Positions 1-12,628 of a stretch of 64,000 bases of DNA are shown one piece after another; the first letter of the stretch is position 1, and each line of letters begins with the position of its first letter. The notes under the pieces are model-generated. The model searched no databases, had not been told where the DNA came from, and saw only the letters and a list, made by a program, of their open reading frames with translations. This DNA is from Chionis minor (lineage: Eukaryota > Chordata > Aves > Charadriiformes > Chionididae), in contig VZSF01001075.1 of the NCBI GenBank assembly GCA_013398295.1, positions 806,001 through 870,000 of the forward strand, written 5' to 3'. Position numbers and translations under genes: made by a program.

Positions 1-3000
1 GTGACAGATACTTCCATCACCCAGCAGTAGAAATGCAGCTTTGTTTGGCACTTTGTACAGCGCTGCCTCAGCAAAAGAAAGAAAAAAAAAAAATAAACAT
101 TTTCTCTTCATTATCAAATATTTAATACTGAAAAAACCCCTGTAATTTTGGATTTCTGCATTGCAATAATTTTGACGGGAGCGGGCTCCAACCCACGAAC
201 AGGGCTGCACAAAGAACTGCCTTTCTGCTGTAGCAGGGCCTTATTGCAGTAATTCCAGATAATAAATTCAGAGAACACGAAGAATGAGTACCCCTAAAGC
301 ATATGCATTCTTTTACTTCAACTTGTCCTTACTTGGTGAGGCGATGCTGCATTTTAGTGTCAGTGAACACTTACTTCAGGAAAAAAATAAGTACACACCC
401 TGTTTTGGTAAAACTGAGAACACCCTCCTATAGTAAGCAATTAGTAACATATAAATGTATCAATTTGATTATTAAATTAATATTAAACTAATTAACATCA
501 AGGCACTGGTCAGTAGAATTAATCAGTTTCTTTGCTGTTATTAACATAATATTGTGTGTTGTCCATATAAAAAATGTGTGTATAAACGTGTATACACGTG
601 TATAAATATGTTATATATAAAAATGGTCTTAATACATGTATTAGAAATTATGTACCAGGGAAGGGTATTTCAAAGTGATGACTGTGTTATCACATTGCCT
701 CCTAGGCGTCTGAGGAAACATGAAGAAGCAGTCTTCTTCCTCACCTCAGGATGACGAATTCTCCTCTTATTCATCTGAAGTTTCATATTGTTTGTCCTCT
801 ACAGCATGATAAACTTGCACAGAAATAATTCTTTGTGATATCTGAGAGATACAGATTCCTGAGACACACAGAAAATTGATTCACAAGAAGATACATTCAC
901 ACCACACGAGTGACAGTATCTCTTTTCTGTACGTCCTGAGCCACAAACCATGATGACCGCAGACATCCGAAACAGGGACGGAACCCCATCCACTTCTATC
1001 CCTCCAGCGTAGCCACGCAGGCTTATAAATGTTAGAAGAGAGTTAATTGCAACCCAACACTACACAGTGTTTTTCTTCCAATCTCTCTGCAAGTTTAGCC
1101 TAAATTCAATATGTTTCCACTGTAGGCTATGTTTACTGAAATAAAACTACATTCAACTATGGGCAACCTGTCTTTGAACATATGCTGTAGGCAGCAATCT
1201 AGCAGAGAAATGGGCAACAAGCTGTGAGACTAAACTTTTCTCATCGTCTCTATAAATCAATATGAAAGCTATAAACTTCCTCCTGTGGACCTCATACAGC
1301 CTTGAGAGAAAAGTTAAAAATATTTAGATTGAAAGAACAAAATAATATAAAGAGAAAAAGAAGAATGCAAAATTTAAATTAGTTGAAGCATTTGTCCAGT
1401 ACTAAGTGCCGGTCCACTTCCCAGGAATGCTATTTTTATTTATTTTTTAAGGAGACACTTGACATCAATGACTAATTAGCAAGATTAATGATAGCAGTCC
1501 CATCCAGAAGTGTTCTTTCTTCAATTCCCTTCATGTTGCTAGCACAGACTACAGCTAAGAATGAATTCCCACTAAACCAACCGTACAGGAAGTGGAAACG
1601 GCACAGCTGTACTGCAGCAAGTCAGAAAGTGAGAGCTACCACTTGGTAATTCTCATCTGTCAGCTAATTAAGCAGTTTATTGCATATCATATAGGCAGGT
1701 AAGATCACCCCTGAAGTGTCCGAAATATGAAATCCATATAGATTCCATTAAGTTTCCAACATATATACAATTACTGTTGTGAATGGGTTTTGCACTGATA
1801 TTTTTATAATAGTACTGAATTACAAAAACACTGTCCATTGTGCTTCCTTTGGAGGATCTCAAAATTCTTCAATATATAGTTAAAAGAGACCGCAACTCTA
1901 CTGTGGTCATGCTTGTATTTTGTAGTGGAAATACTAAGGTACAAAGATATTTAGCCACTCACCAAAGTCAGAATTAGTCTGAACAGAAGCCACACCTAGT
2001 GAACTGTATCCATACGGAAAACCCGACCCCTTGCTTTTCGCAGAGAAAGAAAAACTGAATTAACGGCTACTACCCTTCAGCTGTCACCTGCCTTTGTGCC
2101 ACAGGTTGTCACCCCTGCAGCACAGTCAACAGCAAACAACATTGCCTTTGACTTAACTCAGTTTACAATCAGACAGATTAGCTTAACCCCCCAGTAGAGA
2201 GGAACCGGAGTAATGGGGGTCTGCCCTGTTCTACTGACCCACTCCTGGGGACAGGAACCGCTTGCAGAAATATAATGAGAGAAAGCCAGAGGCTGTTAAC
2301 AACTTACACCTGGTGCCTTAGTGAATGCAAGGTGGTAAACTGTACTGTTGGCTGCAGACTGCCGAGAGTGCCCTCCCACAATTTACACTATTGCAATAAA
2401 AATACACAAGAATCATCCACAAGAATTTAGTGTACTTTTCTGCACTCATTCTTTTCCACTCTTCCTCTCTTGTTCTAGCAACTACTCACTTTTGTACCTA
2501 CATTAAAGGACGGTCACCCCTTTTCCAGGTTATTACATCCATCAGGAATGTCGCACTCTGTAGCTAAATGCGGTGATTGGCCTGATTCAGGGGAAAGAAC
2601 GTGGCACGAATAAGGCTGTGCAATTGTCTTTCAGGCACTGCTCGCTGAGATCCTCTCCCATTGCTTCTCTCCAGCCCGTCTGGCTGGATTCGATCTCCTG
2701 GCGTAGGCACCCACAGCTCACTTCTGCCTCCCGGCGCTGGATCCATACTTAGTGCCGTGCCTGCTCTGGAGGAGGAAGAGGAATTTTCTTATAGAAGTTG
2801 GGTTGACTGAAACTGAGCAGACTTTTCTGCCTTCCTCACAGCATCAAAGATGGGGCTGAAAAATGTGGATTTATTGGTCATGTGCTTGTCCCAACTGGAG
2901 TATGCTCGGTACAGTCAAGTCCCACTACTTCAACAGCAAAACTTCCGTGTCAGTCAGACACACAAATAAGGGGCAGAGACCCAAAGATTTTGACAAAGCT

Positions 3001-5787
3001 GGGGCTCTTCCTTTATTCCTCTTAGCATTCTCTAAACACATCAATGCCCATGTGTCTACGCAATGGACTGTGTCCAGATACATTCAACAACTTGTGTAAG
3101 TTTTTGGCCTACTGTTTAAGCTGTACCTTCCTCTGCCAGCATCACTTTTTTGTTATCGGAGGGATAAAGGAAATAACCTTACACCGTGCACTAGCATGAA
3201 ATGTAGAAGCTGCATGAAGAGACACGGTCTCCACTTTGGAGGAAAAAAAAAAGTAAAAAAAATAAATAAATTCCTATTTAGGACAGAGATGCCCTCTGAA
3301 ACATACACAGCAAAGCTCACCTCTCATCCACTCTTCCTCCCCTGCCTGCAAAAGTCCCATTGATCTCACTGGGTGATCCACTCAAAGCGAGAGCTGCTTA
3401 TTAGAGTTGAGCAGATCTAAAAGGGAAATTTTGTCCTTCAGACACAACTATGATCAAGATGTAAATTTAGGCAAAAAGGAAACAGGAAGATGTGGACAGC
3501 TACTGCACTTGCACAAGGAAAGGGGGTAGCAAGATGGGCAAAGTGAGTGCCCTGAAATGACCTTTGCATCGCTGCACAGGCAGAACCGCGTAGAAATGCA
3601 ATGCAAGGGAAACAGGTATTCCTTTTGTACAAAAGACATACACCAAATTGTTAAATTTGTTACAACAAGCAGTAAAAAGAGAAATTACTAAAATAGTTTT
3701 GCCCTTATTTTTTATGTACTAGCTGTCATGCCCCCTGCTACTCTCTCTCTAGTATTCTCCACATTCCAGCTTGTTGTCTAATCCTCTGACTTGGAAATAA
3801 CAAAACACAAAAAAATCAACAGTAACCTTCACACATACATTTCATAGACTTCCTATATATTTCTTTGGTCTTTTGAGTTTGAGCTTTCCTATTCAAAACT
3901 ATTTATCGTAACCATTTCAGGCTAATAGTAATATGCAGAAGAGCTAAGTACGAAGTATCTTAATATTTCTCTTTTTGCCTTTTAGGGATAGCATGGAAGA
4001 TTTTTTATCTCCTGATTTGACATGGAAAATAACTGGCACGTGCCAAAACTACTCCTATTGTATAAAAAGGGAAATTTTCCTTATTGCATTTCCAGACAAG
4101 ACATTTTTCAAATCAAAATTAATATGCATGCATATTATATCTTCTCTTACACAAAACTATGAAAGATGCAATTTAGGGTGTGCCTTTTTTCCTAACCATG
4201 AATTCTTCCAAGATCAGGTATGAGAGATTTATTGTCACATTCCCATTTTATCTTCCAAATCTGCCTAGTGGGAAAGCAAAAAGGAGTCGGGTGTCCCCCT
4301 CTTTGAGGGTTTGATCAGTGTTTACTAATCCCCGAGACAAAGCCTAGTGAAGAAGCAACAATCTTCCTTCTGGTTTTGTTAGACTTAAACATTTGTCACC
4401 ATGGTCAACTTACCTATTAAAAATTTTAGGAAAAAAGCAAGCATTTCCAAAACACACTCTACATCTTTGGGTTTTAATTTAAAAATCTCAGTATTGATAT
4501 AAAATATTTAGATGTCTTGCTAATTCTAATGTGTCAGTGCACAGTATGTTGCCGAGGCAAATAAGACAGTTTCCAGGTGATGGGCATTTGTGAGAACAAG
4601 GATATGTAGGAACCAGAATATTTAATCCTAAAGAAAGCATTAGCAGACACAGAACTTCCAAACTTACATCTTCAGTCGGACTCTAAATACTGGAAATTCA
4701 GTGGCAGGATGCCACTGCTTTCGATTCGATGGTCCCTGGGTTATCCCACACCATGAAGTTTGTGTTTCCATTACATAGTGACCGTGACCACTGTAAAAAT
4801 TTAGAAGGTTTTGAGATCAAGTGCCAGAGCCTGGGAGCGCTGCACAATGCTCTTGAATTTATTACTACAGATCCAGTCTCTGCATTACCTCAGAGAAGGA
4901 AATCAAAGGACGTTAAGAATAAGTGCGTGGGTGAGGTCACAAAGCTCTGGAGGAGGTTCTCTTGGTCTTCCTTTCACCACCATAAAACTAATATCCTTGG
5001 CAAGTAGAGCTCTAGCCTACCTTTGCCAGATGACATTTTAAAGAAAATAATGATAGACCTTAGCTCCTACTGATGTTTCCCAGCTGTCATGCAGCTGGAA
5101 AAATCCTGCCTTTTCAAAATAAATTCAGTAAAGCACTGTTTTTGGTGGTCTTGATAAAACGGCTGTGCTGGCGCTGCTTCTGTTCAGGCCACTGCGGCGG
5201 GGAGAGGGAGACGCAGGACGCTCCGACAGCCCTGTGGCTGCAGAATGGCTCCAGACCACTTCAGCCAAGAATGAATCCGAGGAGAGGACCAGATTGTGGC
5301 TGTGGACTGAACAGACGACACTCTTCAGGACGGGTGTGAGGGTGGGGGTGTGTTAGTGCAGTCCAAATCCTACAACAGATTTGAGAATCTCTGGTTTTCA
5401 AAGCAAATCTCAGTAAATCTCTGATATACCACCGCACATACAAACAGCAAATCTCTGTTATAGCTACACAGTAAAATGTAAATAGTAAATGACATAGTAA
5501 AATGTCATCATGAATCATTTTTGTGAAGAGAAGTATTTTTAGCCTGTAGTTTTGGAAATTACAAACTTTGTGTTCTAAGGAACAGAAATAAAACCAGATT
5601 TAACTGCAGAAAAAGCAAAAATAACATTTGCTGTTAGATCCCCAGTTTTTTGAGAGAAAGATGATGCCTCCATTAGAGACAAAGAAACATTGATTACACA
5701 GGTACTGTAACCGCTGCGAGCGCACAAGAATTACACAGCACAATTACAGCAGCAAGAGAAAAAACCCCACTGTTATTTAATAAATAA
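1..5787. other. Non-coding AT-rich unique sequence
   Basis: No gene or interspersed repeat is recognised in this block. It holds short A-runs (for example near 83-103 and 3241-3260), many in-frame stops on both strands, and only short chance-like open frames. A GC- and CpG-richer patch lies at about 5165-5340, and a smaller one at about 2640-2760. A stretch at 3986-4217 is bounded by splice-like signals and is treated as a finding, not as a gene. Intronic or intergenic DNA is the best description; this is inferred from the absence of coding signal. Confidence 0.7.
586..604. repeat. Perfect 14-bp palindrome in alternating Pu/Py run
   Basis: Positions 586-599 read ACGTGTATACACGT, which equals its own reverse complement. 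The purine/pyrimidine alternation continues unbroken to 604. The surroundings (570-625) are rich in GTGTATA-type words, so this is probably a decayed dinucleotide repeat. Such sequence can form a small cruciform or Z-DNA, but no function can be read from it. Confidence 0.7.
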
Positions 5788-5834
5788 TGTATTACTTATT
5801 AAAAAAAATCTTTATTATTTTAATAAGTAACACA
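5788..5834. repeat. Long AT-rich inverted repeat (hairpin/cruciform candidate)
   Basis: The left arm at 5792-5804 (TTACTTATTAAAA) is an exact reverse complement of 5818-5830, giving 13 perfect pairs around a 13-base spacer. After one mismatch (5791/5831) three more outer pairs form, so 16 of 17 positions match over 5788-5834. Arms this long with a short spacer are uncommon by chance even in AT-rich DNA. I see no coding capacity or target duplication that would make it a recognisable transposon end; a very short MITE remnant remains possible. Confidence 0.75.
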
Positions 5835-8800
5835 GTATTTTTTATTTACTTTCTTTCAAATTATTTTCTTTGTAGACTTACAGTAGGCACTAGATACCAT
5901 GTTGTTCTTGGTGCGACTTTTTATCCTGGCTTCTATCCCAGCTGTTTGGAATTGCAATCCATGTGGCAGATGAAGAGTCTGGCTTATTCATGCCATAACA
6001 ACTTCACCAGAGACCTGCACCACCTGGGCCAGTGAGGAACCAACCTGGTGTGGTGGAAGTACGTATTAAAACCTGCTTCCAGCAACTCTTCCTACTCCAC
6101 ACTGCCACTGCTCCCTCTTTTCTCATGGACCCCGGCCCTGGCGGTCCCACTGTCCTGCTGGGGAGAATCCAGCCATGCTTTCCAGTACCTCTGGGGTCAC
6201 CTGTCCTCTCCTGAGACAAACTCAGAAACTGAGTTCAATTCTCTTGCTGTTCTGACGGCATTTGAAACTTCACTTTGGCAGCCATTAAATACAGTGAGCA
6301 GCAGTTAGTACGTTTCTAAAATATATTCCTGGTATACACACAAGAGCACCAGGACAAAGGCAGCCTCTCCTCCTGAACAAGGTACTGCAAGTGACAAATC
6401 TCTTTAAAAATTCACCTCTTTTCTCCACACAAACCACTAGAAAACCCAGATCAACAAGAAATACTTTAAAATCAAATGTAGAGCCAACATGAATAATCCA
6501 CGGCGCACTGCAAAAATGAACCCAGGATAGCAAATAACAAGTCTTTTCAATTACCACAAAGAGGAAAAGGGGGTTTTTTAATGGTAGAAAATACATGTTA
6601 ACCACACTCCTGAGGGATGGTAAGCAAACACTAGTAATGCAGAAAGGCCCCCCCTATATAGTAACATGATTAAAGAAGTAGAGGTATAAAACCTCTTGAG
6701 GAGCAGATATGTGACAAGGAGGCTACTAGAAAAAAAAGGAGCGAGTAGCAAAATAAATGATATCCACAGAATATGCGACAGTTTAAAGACAGCAGGCACT
6801 GTTGCTCTTCACAGCCAACTTCTTGCAGCACCGAGTTCAGCACAGAATATATTACGCTGCTGAAAAGCAGCCACGTGCCTGCGGAGCAACTATACCCTGG
6901 GTTCACTCTTCTTTAAGGCTCTCGGTGAAGAATAAGGATCAAAGTAATGGACACAACTATCAACCACCCTCCTGGGTGTCACACCAGCTTGTAGCAGTCC
7001 TTTTCCTCTTCTGCCCTGTATTTCAGGCAATAAAGCAACACACGTCTGCATGCAAGCAACTTCACTCTGCTAAAATGTGCAAAAGAGCTTTCAAACGCAT
7101 TCTTCTCCACAAACCATGACATCGCTGGGCATGGAAAATAGTTTTGACTGTATTCTGTATTACTCTTGTCACCACAAATAATTTCACATGAAAACACACT
7201 ATAGTTATTATACCTTATCTCAGAAAAAAAGCCAACTTATCTACAGGCGATCCTATGCGAGTTCTTTTATTATGTTCACATTTATGCATTTTAAAACTAC
7301 ACGCAGCGCACAGGTCAGGCTCAGTAATGTCTCTGCTGCAGAGGAACAACAGCAGGACCCTCGCTGGGACTCTAATTGCTAGCAGAACTCCTCAGCTCTC
7401 TTTCATATGTGGAATGTGTGTATATTTTCCTGGTTAAATGCTGTCTTGCCTTTTGATCCTATTCCTGCTGATGTTGCTGAGTGATAATAATCTGCCTGTC
7501 TGGCCTATTGATATAGATATAAAAATTAATAGTACAGTTAAAGCCAGTTGGGAACTCTTATTTGTGCTGATCTAAATTAAAAGAACAACGGAAATTCCAA
7601 TGCGATTAAAAGGCAAGAAACTTAGAGTCAGTTTTAAAAATTACCTACAATTAATTTTTCAAGCCTCAAAATCTACTGAAACGAACAGAATGCTAAGATT
7701 TAAAATAACACCAGGCATACAGCTCACCTCCTCTAAGAGCTTTTCCAATTATGCCCACTATGGTACTACGACAAACTTTTTATGTTGTAGCATGACTCTC
7801 TCTCCCCTTGTATAAGGCAAATACTTGTATTTTGCTGAATTTGTCTTAGACCGCTAATAAAACCAACAAAGAAAAACTACTGCACGGACCATTATTTTTC
7901 TGCAATTAATGAATAGCTTTACGAAATGCTGAATAGCTAACTGGAAGTTAAATTAAAACACTGGATTTGAGCCACTGTAGAAAACAGAAGAAGAGACAGT
8001 CTCCGAGACACACAAGTTAAACATCAGGATAAGAAAAGATGAGTCAGGAGAAGGCAGCAGAAAGGTCACTTTCACATTTGATTATATATTTTACTATACT
8101 CTGTATGCGGCCAGGAAGTTTTACCGTCAAGATTCAATTCTGCCAGTCCCAGCCCTGCCCTCGCACCAGCCCCGCAAGAAAAACAGAAGCTTAGGAAGGA
8201 CTGACATTATATTAGAGGACATATTGGATCGTCACCCAACTTTTTATCTGCAAATCAATTACAATAAACTCAATGGATGTAATTACAGGAAATCCTACCA
8301 ATATCTCTTCACACTGCAGTATTATTTTGCAATCAAAAATGTCCTGATAAAATCAGGTTTGTACAAGTGTAGTCGGTAGTGACAAAATTGTACAAGCATA
8401 AAATCCATGGGAAAAAGTAACAGTGACCTGGAGAATTTCATGGCTGCAAAAGGAAGGAGGTCCTCACATAAGAAGAATTTATGAACCCCAAGGAAGCAAG
8501 TAACAGATAACAATCCTGGAAGCTACTGGAAACTAGAAAGACTATGATTTTACTCCAAGACACTTCAATTTAAGCACAAATCAATGAAAACAGAGAAATT
8601 ATTTAAAATGCACATAATTACGTTACTTTATTAAGTGAAATATTCCATTGGTTTAAAGTTTGATGGTATTATCTACCAAGATTGATATTATTACAACAGA
8701 TTATCCTTTCCAGTGAGACTGCAGACAGAAAAGTGATGCTGTAGAAGTATAATATCACATTTAATCAAAGTTCTTAGAAATAATAGTTCCATTATATTAG

Positions 8801-9594
8801 TATTTGAACAGCTTTTCAATGAACCAACGGGCAGTGTGTCTTCATCTTTTATTTCTAATCAGCTAACAAATCTACAAGTTGCCAAAACCATGCCGAAATG
8901 TTGGCATGCATCGTCATTCATCATAATTTGACTTCAGTAATGTGCAGTCCACTTTATGACTTCTGCACACAATGTCTAGAGGAAATAAAAAGCACATTTT
9001 TACAATTACCTTTCTGTAATTGGTCCATCAAGCTGCCACCCTAGTATTTTGTTTATTGACTGAACATTGTAGTTTAGTGCCTCTTATGGAATAAATCACA
9101 GTGGGTGAATAAGAAGTGAAAGCAGAGTGGCATGTTGGGATTTCTTAGGGGTGGAAATGGAAGAGGTGGGGAGGGAGGAAGGCATAGCTCCTCAAGCCTA
9201 GAACAAAACATATAGGAAAAGAGTGTGAGCAGTTCAAATCTGGAGGGGGGAGGAAAAAAAAAAAAAAGGTGTACTGGGCAAAACAAGGAAAAGGTCAGGT
9301 TTAAGACTAATTTTTTGTGAGTACTGTAGAGACAAATAGAGAAGTGAAGTTAAAATCATGCCAGAAATGGAGAATGGGGAAAAGTAAATTGATGCAGCAG
9401 AAAAAAATAATAATGTTCTATCAGATGAAACCAAAGATTCCTCCAGCCCGATTCCTCCAAGTGTATTTGACAGCAAGCAAGATTAGAACATCATAACAGA
9501 AAGACAAGCATACAGTGAGAGCTCCTCAGAATGCTCTCCCCTCCCCTAACAATCCACAGCTCTGGTACTCTGTATTCCTCTGTATTTCAAACCG
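5835..9594. other. Non-coding unique sequence with purine-rich patch
   Basis: No gene is supported. Around 5890-6230 the sequence is somewhat GC-richer, with open frames on both strands and no recognisable domain. Around 9110-9270 the plus strand is purine-rich and ends in an A-run at about 9254-9268 following a G-run. The remainder is ordinary AT-rich single-copy-looking DNA. Confidence 0.65.
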
Positions 9595-9830
9595 CTTCAT
9601 CACAAGTGGTGATCCCCAGGGCTCGGTACTGGGGCCAGTTCTGTTTAATATCTTTATCAGCGATGTGGATGAGGGGATCAAGTGGACCCTCAGTAAGTTT
9701 GCAGATGACACCACGTTGGGCGGCAACATTGATCTGCCTGAGGGCTGCAAGGCTCTACAGAGGGATCCGGAGAGGCTGGATCGATGGGCTGAGGCCAATG
9801 GTCCAAGATTCAAATACTCCAAACTCCCCC
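9595..9830 (+). mobile_element. CR1 LINE internal fragment, reverse-transcriptase region
   Basis: This is a piece of the CR1 (chicken repeat 1) non-LTR retrotransposon ORF2, which encodes the reverse transcriptase that copies the element's RNA at the target site. The plus-strand frame opening at 9515 reads through it and shows two RT signatures: a [14 protein letters not shown] segment followed by an F/ISD block, and the catalytic-type FADD motif at 9698-9709. After FADDT the frame continues with CR1-like text ([11 protein letters not shown]) and then diverges. The fragment lacks the upstream endonuclease and finger regions and also lacks the 3' UTR and terminal repeats that CR1 copies normally keep. 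It is therefore a dead remnant truncated at both ends. Boundaries are uncertain by about 20 bases. Confidence 0.9.
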
Positions 9831-9888
9831 AGCAATCTGTTGAACGTTTGTTCTGGCAAGAGTTAAGCAGGGGCTTAATTACATGGTT

Positions 9889-10004
9889 TTGAAGATGGGG
9901 GTTTTGTTTGCTTGTTTTCTTTTTCGGTTTGTTGTTCTTTTTGTTGTTGGGGGGTTTCTTGTGTTTTGGGGTTTTTTGGTTGTTTGGGTTTTTTGTTGTG
10001 GTTC
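9889..10004 (+). repeat. G/T-rich low-complexity tract
   Basis: The plus strand is almost entirely G and T for about 115 bases. It has runs of 4-6 G separated by T-rich spacers and ends against a run of eight C. Several G-runs of three or more make a G-quadruplex on the plus strand plausible. Similar tracts occur at 31091-31230, 35207-35295 and 40027-40100, all with G/T on the same strand. It directly follows the CR1 fragment region but has no coding meaning. Confidence 0.85.
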
Positions 10005-10084
10005 CCCCCCCACCCCGACTAGTTTAATTTAGCTCGGTACTGGAAAAGAGAGAAAGTAAGCTTTCCAAACTCACCTGCTACATG

Positions 10085-10215
10085 CCACTCGCAATTGAAC
10101 AGATCTCTGTTATGTCCCCCTAAAGTCATCTCTTTTCCAGGCGGAAAAGTCCTATTTGATTTAACGTTCCACATACAGAACCTGTCCCATATTTGATTAT
10201 CCCTGATGTGCTTCT
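10085..10215 (-). mobile_element. Ancient CR1-like LINE fragment, antisense
   Basis: The plus strand reads as the antisense of the CR1 stretch that, in sense, runs through the words for 'gaaaagagaagactgagggg' and the following 'acatgata' segment. The words GATCTCTGTTATGTCCCCC, CATCTCTTTTCCAGGC and GAAAAGTCCTA are those seen in old amniote CR1 copies. Neither the element's 3' end nor more upstream sequence is recognisable, so only about 130 bases survive. Assignment rests on recalled consensus wording and divergence is high; an unrelated match is possible but unlikely. Confidence 0.55.
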
Positions 10216-12586
10216 TGGGAAAACTGAAATGGTTTTAATACACAGACACATTACTGCATAAAATCCTTGGGACAGTACCGTATCTGTCAACTGAATATAT
10301 CTTAAAATTAGACCTGAGCTATTTTAAGCCAAGTGACTTGGATGTGGGTAGCAGTGTAGTCACAGCAGCCCAGAGAGAACAAAGGGAAAGGCATCAGAGC
10401 AGCCTAACCTGACTTCCTTCAGGTTTTTCAGAACACAATACGGGCTCTCTAGTCCACCCTGAAAGCCAAGCCGCTGCTATTACAAACTGTGCAGCAGATA
10501 AATCCTACCAGCTAAGCACAGAAAAAACGACGTATCAGAACTGTTAAGCTCCACAGCTGCAAGAACGGTGCTTTAAAAATGAAGTACATAAACTATACTA
10601 GAGAGGTGCTTGATAATGATCCCACAGTTAACAGTCCAAAAGGCTGCCTGCTCAACAGAACCTTTCAGGGACTTGCATAATGCTTCCTCTAGCTTTAGCG
10701 TTCCACTTAGGCACAGGCTTACAGCTGCTCAGGCCAAGACTATTCTGGCAACGTGGAGAAAGCAGAAAGGCAAGCACTTAAAAAAACTTTGTGTTAAAAA
10801 GGAAGGCTGTAAGAAATAGACAACTTTTAAAGTAAAAATTTACCTTTAAACTGCAATTTCAGATTTAAGCATCTGAACTCCACTTGTGTCTCGTGAAAAG
10901 CCACAGGCACCGGCCTGTAGTCATTGTCCAGCACTGCACGACTGGTCTGACCTGATGGTTCAAATCACGTGAAAATGCTGAATCTATTTGGAAGAATGAT
11001 TTATATCAGTCTTTTAAATAGACCTATCACCTGCATAGGAATTGAAATAAAAACAAATAAAAGCTGGATGGTGAGCTGCCTATTCTGCTACCCATAGTTA
11101 TTTTTCCTGAAAGGTCAGATAATTGAAAACTGCAATTTACTTTGCTTGGAAAAAAACAGAAGGAAGCAGAAGCTGTGATATAGACTTCCTAATAGCATAG
11201 TCAAGACACGTAGCTACACTTTGCTTACCTCATCTGCATTGTTTTCATTTACTTAATTTCAATTAGATTGCAAATTATACAGGGATTAAGGTGTTTCTAC
11301 TGTGTGACCTATTCAATTTTGCAGTCAATTGATTTCTACTTATTTAGTAAGCGTTTGGACATTAGCTGCCTTAGCAGTCAGATTTACACTTGAAGTCAAC
11401 TCTCCAACATGGCAAAACGCTCACAACTTGTGTTCCTCATGGACGTAATAGAGGAAAAGTCAGTCACAGGAAAGGACCTGGATGAAGAGCATCTATAACA
11501 GGACTTAAGTCACCAATGGCATAATTAGACAAAAGCAAACACTACAGCAGGACATGCTAACAGCAGCAATTCGTAAAACACTCGCAGTCATCCTTCCATG
11601 CCACCAAGGTCTTCAGCTGAACATGTGTCTTCCGTTTCAGCACTTCTCTTCACGAAATACCGATGGGAAAACACTAATGAGGCAGAGTTTCATAGAAAAA
11701 AATGCAATTTGTTAGCCAAACAACGAAGGGGAGGAGAAAGGGAGAAGGGTAAATCAGAGATGCTCAAGATAGGGAAGGAAATGATAGGGGGAGGGGAGAT
11801 AGGATGGACATAACAACAGCCTTCAAAATACAGTATGCTGCTGTGAACAAGAACAGTGATTATTTATGTCTCTGGCTGATACAACAGCAACAGGATTAAG
11901 TTGCAGCAAAGAAGAATTGGGTTAGACATGAAGGAAAATGTTCAAACTACTGAAGTTAACTGAAGCAGTTTAGTCTCTGTCAGCAGAGATCTTCAGAAGT
12001 CAGGCATGCAACTGTCAGAAATGACAGAGAGTTCATCCTGGTTCTCTCAAGGGACAGAAATCATGGCCTTTTCAGGTTCTTTCTAATCATATGAGAATCC
12101 ACACAATATTAATCTTCACTGCTATACTAACAAATTCCTGAAAACGCTTAGGACAATTTCTTTCTTATGTGAAGGAATTTTAAGATAGGGATCTAGAAAG
12201 AGTCTAACACTTTAAAAACTAGATTTAGTGAAAATAGACTCCCTGCTGGCAAGCCAGTCACCTTAATATATCGGCACAGATGTCATAAGTTAATAGGGCG
12301 ATACTGAGACAGATGCAATCATTAAGCACTCACCTTCTCTTCGCATGCTATCATGTTGGCAGGCCAAGTTTCTTCTGACTTTTCACTACATCAAAGACTA
12401 GAAGCTGGTAATGGCATTAGGATAACTAATAAGGCAGTTAAGAGGGATTCTAGATAGCCTGATGACATTTTTAGAGCTTTCAGTGGAACACCGCTGTCTA
12501 GTAAGTCACATGTATTTACAGATGTGTAAAGGGAGAAGGTGTTTCAAGACCTGCTGTCAGGCTTAGTGCTGTGCTGAACGAATCTA
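10216..12586. other. Non-coding AT-rich unique sequence
   Basis: No gene or repeat family is recognised. The plus strand is purine-rich at about 11726-11812, with GGGGAGGAGAAAGGG-type words. Open frames here are at most about 71 codons and show no domain. Confidence 0.65.
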
Positions 12587-12628
12587 CCTAAAGGAAGTAC
12601 AGCTACACCTAAAGGAAGTGCAGCTACA
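12587..12628. repeat. 21-bp tandem duplication (two copies)
   Basis: The unit CCTAAAGGAAGT(A/G)CAGCTACA occurs at 12587-12607 and again at 12608-12628 with a single A/G difference. It lies about 70 bases upstream of the likely LTR start. Near-identity suggests a fairly recent local duplication, for example by replication slippage. Confidence 0.85.
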
